A stretch of 34,355 nucleotides of DNA from NCBI RefSeq assembly GCF_001552715.1, contig NZ_BCRS01000042.1, positions 1 through 34,355 of the forward strand, in the 5' to 3' direction. This document shows positions 7,958 to 15,685 of this stretch, in pieces (position 1 is the first letter of the stretch; each line of letters opens with the position of its first letter). Under the pieces are notes generated by a model. It worked only from the letters and a program-made list of their open reading frames with translations, was not told the origin of the DNA and ran no database searches. A program made the position numbers and the translations under genes. The stretch comes from Mycolicibacterium vaccae NBRC 14118 = CIP 105934 (GTDB lineage Bacteria > Actinomycetota > Actinomycetes > Mycobacteriales > Mycobacteriaceae).

Positions 7958-10114
7958 TCAGCTGGTCAGCGACGCGGGCGGGGTGAACCGCTCGCCGTAG
8001 CGCTCGGCCAGCTGCTTGGCGCGGGCGACGAACGCCTCCTTGCCGACGCCGAGCTCACCCTGATAGCCGACGATGAACTGCGCGCTGCCACCGGTGTACG
8101 GCGGGAAGCCGATACCCATGATGGAGCCGATGTTCGCGTCGGCGGTCGAGGTGAGCACGCCTTCGTCGAGGCACTTCTGGGTCTCCAGCGCCTCGGCGAA
8201 CAGCATCCGGTCGATCATGTCCTGCAAAGGGATCGAGGAAGATCCAGCCTTGCCCGACCCGAAGGTGTCGGCGAGGCCGGGCCACAGGCCGACGCGCTTG
8301 CCGTCGACGTACTCATAGAAGCCCGCACCCTTGAGCCGCGACGGACGACCGATCTCGATCATCTTGTTGACGACCTCCTCGGCCGGGTGCGCCACGTGGG
8401 TGCCGCCGGCCGCCTCGGTCGCCTTGCGGGTCTCGGTGGCGATCTTCTGCATCAGCTCCAGGTTGAGCTCATCGGAGAGCTGCAGCGGCGCCGCCGGGTA
8501 ACCGGCCTGCGCACCCGCCTGCTCGATGCTGGCCGCGGGCACACCCTCGCCCAGCATGGCCAGCGCCTCGTTGACGAAGGTGCCGATGACGCGGCTGGTG
8601 AAGAAGCCGCGGCTGTCGTTGACCACGATCGGGGTCTTGCCGATCGCCAGCGTGTAGTCGAACACCCGGGCCAGCGCCTCGTCAGAGGTCTTCTCGCCCT
8701 TGATGATCTCCACCAGCGGCATCTTGTCCACGGGGCTGAAGAAGTGGATGCCGATGAAGTCCTCCTGGCGCTTCACGCCGGTCGCCAGACCGGTGATCGG
8801 CAGCGTGGAGGTGTTCGAGCCCAGCAGTGCGTTCGGCTCGACGATGTCCTCGATCTCCTGGAACACCTTGTGCTTGAGTTCCTGGTTCTCGAAGACGGCC
8901 TCGATCACGAAGTCGACACCCTTGAGATCGGCAGCGTCGGCGGCGGGGGTGATCCGGGCCAGCAGCGCGTCGGACTTCTCCTTGGTGGTCTTGCCGCGCT
9001 CGAGCGCCTTGGCCTCGATTTTCTCCGAGTACGCCTTGCCCTTCTGGGCGGCCTCGATGGTGACGTCCTTGAGCACGACGTCGTAGCCGGCCTTGGCCGA
9101 GACGTAGGCGATACCGGCGCCCATCATGCCCGCGCCCAGCACACCGATCTTCTTGATCTCCTGCTTGGCGATACCGTCGGGCCGCGATGCGCCGCCGTTG
9201 ATGGCCTGCAGATCAAGGAAGAACGCCTGGATCATGTTCTTCGCGGTCTGGCCGGTGACCAGCCCGACGAAGTAGCGGCTCTCGATGCGGGTGGCGGTGT
9301 CGAAGTCGACCTGCGCGCCTTCGACGGCGGCGTCGAGGATCGCGCGCGGGGCCGGCATCGGCGCGCCCTTGAGCTGCTTCTTCAGCAGCGCCGGGAAGGA
9401 CGGCAGGATCGACGCCAGGCCGGGGCTGCTCGGCGTGCCGCCGGGCATCTTGTAGCCCTTCTGGTCCCACGGCTGGGTGTGCGCCTCAGGGTTGGCCTTG
9501 ATCCAAGCCTTGGCGGCGGGCACCAATTCCTCGGTGCTGCCGACCAATTCGTCGACCAGACCGATCTCCTTGGCCTTGCCCGGCTTGAAACGCGTTCCCT
9601 GCGAGAGGATCTCCATGAACGCCTTCTGAATACCGAACATCCGCACGGTGCGCGCCACGCCGCCGCCACCGGGCAGCAGGCCGAGGGTGACCTCGGGCAG
9701 ACCGATGACGACACCCCTGGTGTCGGCGGCGATGCGGTGGTGACAGGCCAGCGCGATCTCCAGGCCACCGCCGAGCGCGGCGCCGTTGATGGCCGCGACG
9801 ACCGGCACACCGAGGGTCTCCAGCTTACGCAGGTCGGCCTTGATGAACTCGACCTCGGCGAACGACTCGGCGGCGTTGTCCGGGCCGACGTTCAGCATGC
9901 CCTTGAGGTCACCGCCGGCGAAGAAGGTCTTCTTCGCGCTGGCGATCACCACACCGGTGATCGAATCCTTCTCAGCGACAAGGCGTTCCACAGCGTTGTG
10001 CATGGACTCCTTGTAGTGCTCGTTCATCACGTTGGCCGACCCGGTCGGGTCGTCCAGCGTCAGGGTGACGATGCCGTCGGCATCCTTGTCCCACTTGATG
10101 GTGTTCTCTGCCAT
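7958..10114 (-). CDS. fadB: Fatty-acid oxidation complex alpha subunit: enoyl-CoA hydratase / 3-hydroxyacyl-CoA dehydrogenase
   Basis: 718 residues, the full bifunctional length, closely resembling M. tuberculosis FadB (Rv0860). The hydratase half has the oxyanion segment AGGDL (66-70) and the two catalytic glutamates, E119 in GGGLEIAL and E141 in [14 protein letters not shown]. The dehydrogenase half has the NAD-binding GAGMMGAG (327-334) and the catalytic histidine in [16 protein letters not shown] (H457). It hydrates trans-2-enoyl-CoA and oxidises the 3-hydroxy product, forming the trifunctional complex with the FadA thiolase. It lies 15 bases downstream of fadA in one operon and is closed by the 7916-7946 terminator. 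Confidence 0.98.
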   Translation of the reverse strand: MAENTIKWDKDADGIVTLTLDDPTGSANVMNEHYKESMHNAVERLVAEKDSITGVVIASAKKTFFAGGDLKGMLNVGPDNAAESFAEVEFIKADLRKLETLGVPVVAAINGAALGGGLEIALACHHRIAADTRGVVIGLPEVTLGLLPGGGGVARTVRMFGIQKAFMEILSQGTRFKPGKAKEIGLVDELVGSTEELVPAAKAWIKANPEAHTQPWDQKGYKMPGGTPSSPGLASILPSFPALLKKQLKGAPMPAPRAILDAAVEGAQVDFDTATRIESRYFVGLVTGQTAKNMIQAFFLDLQAINGGASRPDGIAKQEIKKIGVLGAGMMGAGIAYVSAKAGYDVVLKDVTIEAAQKGKAYSEKIEAKALERGKTTKEKSDALLARITPAADAADLKGVDFVIEAVFENQELKHKVFQEIEDIVEPNALLGSNTSTLPITGLATGVKRQEDFIGIHFFSPVDKMPLVEIIKGEKTSDEALARVFDYTLAIGKTPIVVNDSRGFFTSRVIGTFVNEALAMLGEGVPAASIEQAGAQAGYPAAPLQLSDELNLELMQKIATETRKATEAAGGTHVAHPAEEVVNKMIEIGRPSRLKGAGFYEYVDGKRVGLWPGLADTFGSGKAGSSSIPLQDMIDRMLFAEALETQKCLDEGVLTSTADANIGSIMGIGFPPYTGGSAQFIVGYQGELGVGKEAFVARAKQLAERYGERFTPPASLTS

Positions 10115-10129
10115 GTTTGCTCAGGCCTC

Positions 10130-11341
10130 TCAGACTCGCTCGATGATGGTGGCCACGCCCATGCCGCCGCCGACGCACAGCGTGATCAGCGCACGGCGAG
10201 CGCCGCGGCGCTCGAGCTCGTCGACCATGGTTCCGGTGATCATGGCGCCGGTGGCGCCCAGCGGGTGGCCCATCGCGATGGCGCCACCGTTGACGTTGAG
10301 CTTCTCGTCCGGGATGCCCAGGTCCTTCTGGAACTTCAGCACCACCGAGGCGAACGCCTCGTTGAGCTCGAAGAGATCGATGTCGTCGACCGTCAGGCCG
10401 GCGCGGTCGAGCACCTTCTTGGTGGCCGGGGTGGGGCCGGTGAGCATGATGACCGGGTCGGCGCCGGACGTGGCCGTCGCGACGATGCGCGCCCGCGGGG
10501 TCAGGCCCTGCGACTTGCCCGCAGCCTCCGAACCGATCAGTACCAGTGCGGCGCCGTCGACGATGCCGGAGCTGTTGCCGCCGGTGTGGACGTGGTTGAT
10601 CTTCTCCACGTAGTGGTACTTCTGCAGCGCCACGTCGTCGAAGCCGCCCATCGCGCCGACACCTTCGAAGGCCGACTTCAGCTTGCCCAGGCTCTCGACC
10701 GTGGTGCCGGGACGGATGTGCTCGTCATGGTCGAGGACGACCAGGCCGTTCTGATCCTTGACCGGGACCACGGACTTGGCGAAGTAGCCGCCCGACCATG
10801 CTGCGGCCGCGCGCTCCTGCGAGCGCGCCGCGTAGGCGTCGACGTCTTCGCGGGAGAAGCCCTCGATGGTCGCGATCAGGTCGGCGCCGATGCCCTGCGG
10901 GACGAAGCCGATGCGGTAGTTGGTCTCCGGGTCGGCTGCCCAGGCGCCGCCGTCGGAGCCCATCGGGACGCGGCTCATGGACTCCACGCCGCCGGCGAGC
11001 ACCAGGTCGTCCCAGCCGGACCGCACCTTCTGCGCGGCCATGTTCACGGCCTCCAGGCCGGAGGCGCAGAAGCGGTTCAGCTGCACACCGCCGGTGGTCT
11101 CGGGCAGCTTCGCGACCAGGCCCGCGGTCCGGGCGATGTCGCCGCCCTGGTCGCCGACCGGCGAGACGACGCCGAGGATCAGATCGCTGATCAGGTTCTC
11201 GTCCAAGTCGGGGAAGCGGGTGCGGATCTCGTCGATCAGACCGACGACCAGGTTGACGGGCTTGATCTCATTCAGGGCGCCGCCGCGCTGCTTGCCGCGC
11301 GGGGTGCGGATGGCCTCATAGATGAAGGCTTCTTCGGACAT
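10130..11341 (-). CDS. fadA: Acetyl-CoA acyltransferase (thiolase), beta subunit of the fatty-acid oxidation complex
   Basis: 403 residues, closely matching mycobacterial FadA (Rv0859). The acyl-accepting cysteine is Cys92 in [14 protein letters not shown]. The C-terminal catalytic pair is His359 in [11 protein letters not shown] and Cys389 in [11 protein letters not shown]. It cleaves 3-ketoacyl-CoA with CoA to acetyl-CoA and a shortened acyl-CoA, the last step of beta-oxidation, in complex with FadB encoded 15 bases downstream. The ATG at 11341 is preceded by GGAGA at a five-base spacing. Upstream are a 5'-UTR hairpin, a TAGCAT -10 box and a long palindrome (separate entries). Confidence 0.98.
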   Translation of the reverse strand: MSEEAFIYEAIRTPRGKQRGGALNEIKPVNLVVGLIDEIRTRFPDLDENLISDLILGVVSPVGDQGGDIARTAGLVAKLPETTGGVQLNRFCASGLEAVNMAAQKVRSGWDDLVLAGGVESMSRVPMGSDGGAWAADPETNYRIGFVPQGIGADLIATIEGFSREDVDAYAARSQERAAAAWSGGYFAKSVVPVKDQNGLVVLDHDEHIRPGTTVESLGKLKSAFEGVGAMGGFDDVALQKYHYVEKINHVHTGGNSSGIVDGAALVLIGSEAAGKSQGLTPRARIVATATSGADPVIMLTGPTPATKKVLDRAGLTVDDIDLFELNEAFASVVLKFQKDLGIPDEKLNVNGGAIAMGHPLGATGAMITGTMVDELERRGARRALITLCVGGGMGVATIIERV

Positions 11342-11369
11342 GCGTTCTCCAGGTCCTGTTCAGGGGTTT

Positions 11370-11387
11370 CGCGGGTTCCCACCCGCG
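11370..11387 (-). other. Hairpin in the fadA 5' leader
   Basis: CGCGGGT (11370-11376) pairs with ACCCGCG (11381-11387) around a four-base loop, 29 bases before the fadA ATG and downstream of the predicted transcription start. It could be a leader structure or an attenuator. Nothing else identifies it. Confidence 0.4.
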
Positions 11388-11410
11388 GGGAGGCTGCTCC
11401 TCTGTGCGCG

Positions 11411-11445
11411 ATGCTAGCAGCCTCGCCCAACCGCTTGGTTGGGCG
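11411..11445 (-). promoter_or_regulatory. fadA promoter with palindromic operator
   Basis: TAGCAT (complement of 11411-11416) is a good -10, placing the start near 11404. Just upstream, CGCCCAACC-GCTT-GGTTGGGCG at 11424-11445 is a perfect inverted repeat with 9-bp arms. With a 17-base spacer, the -35 position (11434-11439) falls inside it. This is the geometry of a repressor operator, probably for a TetR-type fatty-acid regulator; that assignment is inference. Confidence 0.6.
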
Positions 11446-11474
11446 GCCTGGAGGGCCCCTACCGCGAGCAGACG

Positions 11475-11512
11475 CAAACTCGCACGATTCGGGTGCGAAT
11501 CGTGCGAGTTTG
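11475..11512 (-). terminator. Strong 17-bp hairpin terminator
   Basis: A perfect 17-bp inverted repeat with a GGTG loop: arms 11475-11491 and 11496-11512, core ACTCGCACGATTCG and its complement. It begins 22 bases after the stop of the 62-residue gene. No U-tract follows. It separates that gene from the fadA promoter. Confidence 0.75.
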
Positions 11513-11534
11513 TGTCTTGTCGCGGGTGGAGGCG

Positions 11535-11723
11535 CTAGTCCGACGTGCCCTCGGTGTCGTCGAAGAACGACCATTCGCCGTCGTGCTCGACCTCCATGCG
11601 CCACCCGAGCTCTGAGTTGTCGGCCTTCTGATCGACGAACCAGGCGTGCGCGTCCTCGGCGCTCTCGATGTCCTTGGTGTCGACGACATCGCCATGGGGA
11701 TTCAGTACACGATAGGTAGCCAT
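11535..11723 (-). CDS. Small conserved-looking hypothetical protein (62 aa)
   Basis: MATYRVLNPHGDVVDTKDI opens a 62-residue acidic protein rich in Asp, Glu and Trp (DAHAWFVDQ, LGWRMEVEHDGEWSFFDD). It has no signal peptide or membrane segment and no motif I can name. The alternating hydrophobic pattern suggests a small beta-rich fold. It follows the old yellow enzyme gene with 34 bases between them, and a strong terminator closes it, so it is probably real and expressed. A GCGGGAG/CTCCCGC hairpin ends directly at its ATG, and the only GGAG sequence lies inside that stem. Function unknown. Confidence 0.7.
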   Translation of the reverse strand: MATYRVLNPHGDVVDTKDIESAEDAHAWFVDQKADNSELGWRMEVEHDGEWSFFDDTEGTSD

Positions 11724-11746
11724 GCGGGAGGTGTTTCCGCTCCCGC
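11724..11746 (-). other. Hairpin abutting the start codon of the 62-aa gene
   Basis: GCGGGAG (11724-11730) and CTCCCGC (11740-11746) form a 7-bp stem with a nine-base loop. On the minus strand it ends immediately before the ATG and contains the GGAG that could act as ribosome site. It could be the terminator of the old yellow enzyme gene (stop at 11758) or a translational switch. Confidence 0.45.
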
Positions 11747-11757
11747 CCGGTTCACAC

Positions 11758-12864
11758 CTACGCCGACCGAGGCGTCAGCAATTCGTCAAGCGTCGGGTAG
11801 TCGATGTAGCCGGCCGGGCCCGGCGCGTAGAACGTCGCCACGTCCGGCGCATTCAGTTCGGCGCCGAGCTTCAGACGATCGATCAGATCCGGGTTGGCCA
11901 GAAACGCCCGGCCCACCGTGGCCGCACTGATCACGCCCCACTCGACAAGACTCTCCAGCAGCGCGAAGTCGGTGTCCACGGTGCGCGGGGTGTTGAGCAC
12001 CAATCTGCCCTCCCACTGCGTGCGGAGCGCGACGAACGCCGGCTCCGACGGGTCGATCGACATGTGCAGGTACGCGATACCCAGCGGTGCGATCCGGCAC
12101 AACAGCGCCTCGTAGGCGCTGACCTGGTCGGTCTCACGCATGTCACCGGCGCTGTTTCCGGGCGAGATGCGCAGCCCGACGCGGCCCGGACCGATTTCGG
12201 CGGCCACCGCTTCGACGATCTCGGCGACGAACCGGGCCCGGTTCTGCGGGGATCCGCCATAGGCGTCGTCGCGCTGGTTGACGACGTCGGACAGGAACTC
12301 GTGCAGCAGATATCCATTGGCCGAATGGATTTCGACACCGTCCATGCCGGCGTCGACGGCACGCCTGGCGGCGGAGCGGAATTGGCCGACGATCTCGCCG
12401 ATCTCGCGCACGGACAGCGCACGCGGCGCCGGCAACGGCTTCTTGCCCGTCGGCGTGTGGGCCGACAGGTCCGCGGCGACCGGGGACGGTCCCACGTTCT
12501 CGAAGCCGCTGATCTCCGGGTGCGCCATCCGGCCGACGTGCCACAGCTGGACGAACATCGCCCCGCCGGCGCCATGCACCGCCGACGCGATGTCCGACCA
12601 CCTGTCCTGCTGGCGGTCTGTGTACAGGCCGGGGGTGTTCATGTACGCACCGTTGGCCTGCTCGCACACCGCAGTGGCCTCGCTGATGATCAACCCTGCC
12701 GTCGCGCGTTGGGAGTAGTACTCCGCCGCCAGTGCGGACGGGGTGCCGTCGGCATCCGCACGCGATCGGGTCAACGGCGCCATGAGGATTCGATTGGCCA
12801 GCGTGGCACTCCCCAGGGTGACCGGGGCCAGCAGGGCAGAGTTCTCACGAAGCGTGAAGGCCAT
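11758..12864 (-). CDS. Old yellow enzyme-family alkene reductase (NADH:flavin oxidoreductase)
   Basis: 368 residues, full length for the FMN-dependent OYE family. The ligand-binding pair H-x-x-N is His180/Asn183 in GVEIHSANGYLLHEFLS, with the proton-donor tyrosine Y185. N-terminal LANRILMAPLTRSRA and SDVVNQRDDAYGGSPQNRARF are family hallmarks. It should reduce activated C=C bonds of enones, nitro compounds or similar electrophiles, using NAD(P)H. It lies 37 bases after ridA with a GAGG just before the ATG, so the two form a short operon under the MarR-facing promoter. Detoxification of reactive electrophiles is a reasonable inference. Confidence 0.95.
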   Translation of the reverse strand: MAFTLRENSALLAPVTLGSATLANRILMAPLTRSRADADGTPSALAAEYYSQRATAGLIISEATAVCEQANGAYMNTPGLYTDRQQDRWSDIASAVHGAGGAMFVQLWHVGRMAHPEISGFENVGPSPVAADLSAHTPTGKKPLPAPRALSVREIGEIVGQFRSAARRAVDAGMDGVEIHSANGYLLHEFLSDVVNQRDDAYGGSPQNRARFVAEIVEAVAAEIGPGRVGLRISPGNSAGDMRETDQVSAYEALLCRIAPLGIAYLHMSIDPSEPAFVALRTQWEGRLVLNTPRTVDTDFALLESLVEWGVISAATVGRAFLANPDLIDRLKLGAELNAPDVATFYAPGPAGYIDYPTLDELLTPRSA

Positions 12865-12901
12865 GCCTCACTCAAGCGCCCGGGGGCCCCGGTTCATTCC
12901 C

Positions 12902-13336
12902 TCACCGACCGACGATCGCGGTCACCCTGATCTCGACCCTCATCTTCGGGGCTCCCAGTGCGGCAACCCCGACCTGCGTCCAGATCGGCGGCTGATCCGG
13001 CATCCGCTTGCGCAACTGGTCGGCCATCACGTCGTTGTGCGCGTCGCCGATCGAATCGTCCGCGCTGGGAAGGTGATAGGAGTTCACGTGCACGACGTCG
13101 CGCCACGTCGCGCCCGCGGTTGCCAGGGTGCGTTCGACATTGTCGAAGGCTCGCACGATCTCCTCCTCGAGTGACTCCGGGAAGTTCAGGTCGTCGTCCC
13201 AGCCGCCCTGACCCGAGATCTCCACCCGGTCGCCGATCCGCACCGCCTGGCTGTAGTGCAGTAGTTGCCGCATTTTCGGGCCGTAGCCGGGGGTTTCGAA
13301 GAACGTCACGTCAGTTGCCTCTTTGACTTCATTCAT
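12902..13336 (-). CDS. RidA (YjgF/YER057c)-family protein
   Basis: 144 residues with the RidA fold: HYSQAVRIGDRVEISGQGGWD, then ESLEEEIVRAFDNVERTLATAGATWRDVVHVNSYH, and C-terminal PPIWTQVGVAALGAPKMRVEIRVTAI. Canonical RidA enzymes deaminate reactive 2-aminoacrylate-type enamines through an arginine near the C-terminus (R105 in E. coli). The arginine in KMRVEIRV occupies that region, but this may be a non-archetypal subfamily. The ATG at 13336 is supported by TACGTT (complement of 13343-13348) six bases upstream, although the frame stays open further. It is the first gene of the ridA-old yellow enzyme operon, divergent from marR. Confidence 0.9.
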   Translation of the reverse strand: MNEVKEATDVTFFETPGYGPKMRQLLHYSQAVRIGDRVEISGQGGWDDDLNFPESLEEEIVRAFDNVERTLATAGATWRDVVHVNSYHLPSADDSIGDAHNDVMADQLRKRMPDQPPIWTQVGVAALGAPKMRVEIRVTAIVGR

Positions 13337-13393
13337 GAAGTGAACGTAGCACGCGATGACTTCACGCGTAAAGTCATGGTCGCTCGATAGAGT
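13326..13393. promoter_or_regulatory. Shared ridA/marR divergent promoter with two operator-like palindromes
   Basis: Leaderless -10 boxes face outward: TACGTT (complement of 13343-13348) for ridA and TAGAGT (13388-13393) for marR. A near-perfect 22-bp palindrome at 13356-13377 (ATGACTT, one mismatched base, ACGCGT, its partner, AAGTCAT) lies between them. It covers the -35 position of both promoters. A second repeat, ACTTCAT-TC-ATGAAGT at 13326-13341, overlaps the ridA start. Both contain GACTTCA or ATGACTT-like half-sites. These are likely MarR binding sites. Confidence 0.7.
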
Positions 13394-13399
13394 GCAGGG

Positions 13400-13870
13400 A
13401 TGGCGCCCTCGGACGACGACACCCAGTGGCTGACTCCCGACGAGAAGGAGGCCTGGACGGGCCTGGTCTCGTTGATGATGCTGCTGCCCGGCAAGCTCGA
13501 GTCGCCGCTGCGCGAGGTCGATCTGACCCTCTTCGAGTACCTCGTGCTCAGCCACGTCTCCGAAGCGCCCGATCGGCGGATCCGGATGAGCGAGTTGGCA
13601 TTCCTGACCAGCGGTTCGCTGTCGCGGCTGTCCAACGTCGTGAAGCGGTTCGAAGAGCGCGGGTGGATGGTCCGCTTTCCCGACCCGACCGACGGCCGCT
13701 ACACCCTTGCCAGTCTCACCGATGTCGGCTACGCGTTGGTGGTCGAAGCCGCACCGATACATATGCGCTCCGTGCGTGAGTTCGTCCTCGACCCGCTCAC
13801 CGCAACCGACAAGAAGGCGCTGGCCCGGATCGCCGCCAAGCTCCGGGTATGGCCGGGAGACCATACGTAA
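13400..13870 (+). CDS. MarR-family transcriptional regulator
   Basis: 156 residues with the winged-helix MarR core. The recognition region is RIRMSELAFLTSGSLSRLSNVVKRFEERGW and the wing is VRFPDPTDGRYTLASLTDVGYALV, with DGR at the beta-hairpin as usual. MarR proteins bind palindromic operators as dimers and release them on binding phenolic or electrophilic ligands. A TAGAGT -10 ends six bases before the ATG, so the message should be leaderless. It is divergent from ridA-old yellow enzyme across a 63-base gap with palindromes, and most likely represses both that operon and itself. Confidence 0.93.
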   Translation: MAPSDDDTQWLTPDEKEAWTGLVSLMMLLPGKLESPLREVDLTLFEYLVLSHVSEAPDRRIRMSELAFLTSGSLSRLSNVVKRFEERGWMVRFPDPTDGRYTLASLTDVGYALVVEAAPIHMRSVREFVLDPLTATDKKALARIAAKLRVWPGDHT

Positions 13871-14053
13871 AGCCCTCGCTACCAGACGAATTCGCAGACC
13901 ACCTTTTCCGCGAAGCACCACCGCCGAAGTCGCTCAACGCTTGCGTCGACAGCAGGCGAGCACCCTCGCGCTTCGCCGTCGGTCGACTCGTTATCGATGA
14001 CGACACGGCGCTGCTACCATCGCCAACAACGGCGTAGATCGGAAGAGGTGCCG

Positions 14054-14821
14054 ATGAAATCTCATGCGCGGAAATCAGAGGTCGAGCCTGCCGAGCGCAT
14101 CCTGCGCGCAGCCACGGCGATCTTGACTGCCCAGGGTCGCGACGCGGTCTCGACTCGCGCGGTCAGCGCGATGGCGGATGTGCAGTCACCCACCATCTAC
14201 CGCCATTTCGGCGACATGCAGCGCCTTCTCGATGCGGCGGCCAGTCGCGGCCTGGCCGACTATCTGAACGCCAAGCGGAGCCGTCAGCCCACCGACGATC
14301 CGGTGCAGGACCTCAGAGTCGGCTGGAACACCCACGTCGAGTTCGGCTTGAGCAACCCGCATGTTTACACCGTGCTGTACGGGGATCCACGCCCGGGCGC
14401 AACACCCGAAGGAGTCGCCGAAGGTGACGCCATCCTGCTGAACTTGGTTCGGCGAATAGCCGAGGCCGGGCGCCTGCGGACCGGGGTCGAGCGCGCGGCC
14501 GCGATGATGCACTCCGCCTGCCGCGGCGTCACCCTCACGCTCATCTCGATGCCGCCGGCCGACCGAGATCTCGGCTTGTCGGAGGCGACTCGTGAGGTGG
14601 TCCTGTCGGGTATCACCACCGACGCAGGCACCATGTCCACCGGCACGGGTATCGCACCCCGGGCGGTGGCCCTCAAGTCTGCGCTCGATCCGCCACCGAG
14701 TGCACTGACCCGGGCGGAGACGGCGCTGCTGGCAGAGTGGCTGGACCGGCTGACAGCCGAGCCGGCATCGCCGGACCAGCCGGTGCGCAGGCGCTCCGCC
14801 GGCATTCAACCCTCACCCTGA
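14054..14821 (+). CDS. TetR-family transcriptional regulator
   Basis: 255 residues. The N-terminal DNA-binding domain is clear: AERILRAATAILTAQGRDAVSTRAVSAMADVQSPTIYRHFGDMQRLLDAA (residues about 13-62), with the recognition helix around SPTIYRHFG. The C-terminal ligand domain is not identifiable from sequence. I choose the ATG at 14054 because GGAAGAGG at 14041-14048 precedes it at a five-base spacing; the frame is open to 13997 without a ribosome site. The SDR/ABC operon starts 117 bases downstream behind paired inverted sites, so this protein is the obvious candidate regulator. Confidence 0.92.
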   Translation: MKSHARKSEVEPAERILRAATAILTAQGRDAVSTRAVSAMADVQSPTIYRHFGDMQRLLDAAASRGLADYLNAKRSRQPTDDPVQDLRVGWNTHVEFGLSNPHVYTVLYGDPRPGATPEGVAEGDAILLNLVRRIAEAGRLRTGVERAAAMMHSACRGVTLTLISMPPADRDLGLSEATREVVLSGITTDAGTMSTGTGIAPRAVALKSALDPPPSALTRAETALLAEWLDRLTAEPASPDQPVRRRSAGIQPSP

Positions 14822-14864
14822 TCCGCGTACCGCCGCACGGCGGTTCCGTCATTATCAGCGCCAA

Positions 14865-14932
14865 CACCTTTGCGTTTTCGTTGGCAACATACTCGTGCTA
14901 GCGTCTGTGTTGTCAACGACAACGCAAAGGTG
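14865..14932 (+). promoter_or_regulatory. Operon promoter flanked by two inverted 24-nt operator copies
   Basis: The segment 14865-14888 is repeated as its inverse complement at 14909-14932 with 22 of 24 positions matching. The first 12 bases (CACCTTTGCGTT / AACGCAAAGGTG) are perfect. Each copy contains GTTGnCAACGA, and the right copy has an internal 15-bp inverted repeat GTTGTC-AAC-GACAAC. A TAGCGT -10 (14899-14904) lies in the 20-base interval between them. A regulator bound at both arms would block or loop the promoter. TetR binding is inferred. Confidence 0.65.
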
Positions 14933-14938
14933 ATATCA

Positions 14939-15685
14939 GTGCGAACACAGCAGCGGGTGGATCGACGAGTAGCGATCGTGGTCGGCGGCTCCGGCGGCAT
15001 AGGCCGCGCGGTCAGTGACCGCTTGGCCGCAGACGGGATGGCGGTCGTCGTGCATTACCACCGTGGTGCCGGCCGGGCCGGCGAGACCGTCAGTGCGATT
15101 GCCGCAAACGGCGGTACGGCCACCGCCATCGGCGGTGATGTCGCCGACGAACGGGACATGGCGGGCCTGTTCCAGCAGGCAGCCCAGGCATACGGCGGCG
15201 TCGACGTCGTGGTGAACACCGCCGGAGTCATGGTGCTCGCGCCCGTCGCCCAGTTCGATCTCGACGAATTCGACCGGATGCATCGGATCAATGTTCGCGG
15301 CACGTTCATCGTCACCCAGCTCGCCGCTCAGCACCTGCGCAGCGGCGGCGCGTTGATCAACTTCTCGACATCCATCACCCGCTTACAGACACCCACATAC
15401 GCGGCCTACGCAGCGACCAAGGGTGCCGTCGAAGCGATGACCCTGGTGACCGCTCGCGAGTTACGGGGCCGCGACGTCACCGTCAACACCATCGCCCCCG
15501 GGCCGACGGCAACACCACTTTTCCTCGAAGGCAAGCCCGAGAGGCTGATCGGTCGGATCGCTGCGCTTTCCCCGATGGAGCGGATCGGTTCACCGGACGA
15601 CATCGCCCGAGCCGTCGCCGATCTCGCCGGCCCCGCCCGGTGGGTCAACGGTCAAACGGTGTTCGTCAACGGGGGTGCGGCGTGA
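14939..15685 (+). CDS. Short-chain dehydrogenase/reductase (SDR)
   Basis: 248 residues from the GTG at 14939, which has AAAGG in front; the frame is open to 14870 but that part is operator sequence. It is a classical SDR: cofactor loop VVGGSGGIG (14-22), NTAGVM (93-98), Ser143 in NFSTS, the active-site YxxxK as Tyr157 and Lys161 in AAYAATKGAVEAM, and NTIAPGPTATPLF. HYHRG after the second strand suggests NADP preference, which is inference. It is the first gene of a six-gene operon and overlaps the substrate-binding protein gene by four bases (GTGA). It probably oxidises or reduces the imported compound. Confidence 0.93.
   Translation: MRTQQRVDRRVAIVVGGSGGIGRAVSDRLAADGMAVVVHYHRGAGRAGETVSAIAANGGTATAIGGDVADERDMAGLFQQAAQAYGGVDVVVNTAGVMVLAPVAQFDLDEFDRMHRINVRGTFIVTQLAAQHLRSGGALINFSTSITRLQTPTYAAYAATKGAVEAMTLVTARELRGRDVTVNTIAPGPTATPLFLEGKPERLIGRIAALSPMERIGSPDDIARAVADLAGPARWVNGQTVFVNGGAA

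Noticed and set aside
11424..11445. Assigning the fadA palindrome to KstR2
   Set aside because: It lacks the CAAGnnCTTG core expected for KstR2.
7880..11719. A 1279-codon plus-strand open frame antisense to fadB and fadA
   Set aside because: Arg/Val/Asp/Gly-rich translation with no domain. It is the mirror of two strongly recognised genes whose GC-rich codon positions remove stops on the other strand.
12902..13921. Extending ridA upstream to 13921 as a 339-residue protein
   Set aside because: The extension is antisense to marR and passes through the operator. A leaderless promoter fits the start at 13336.
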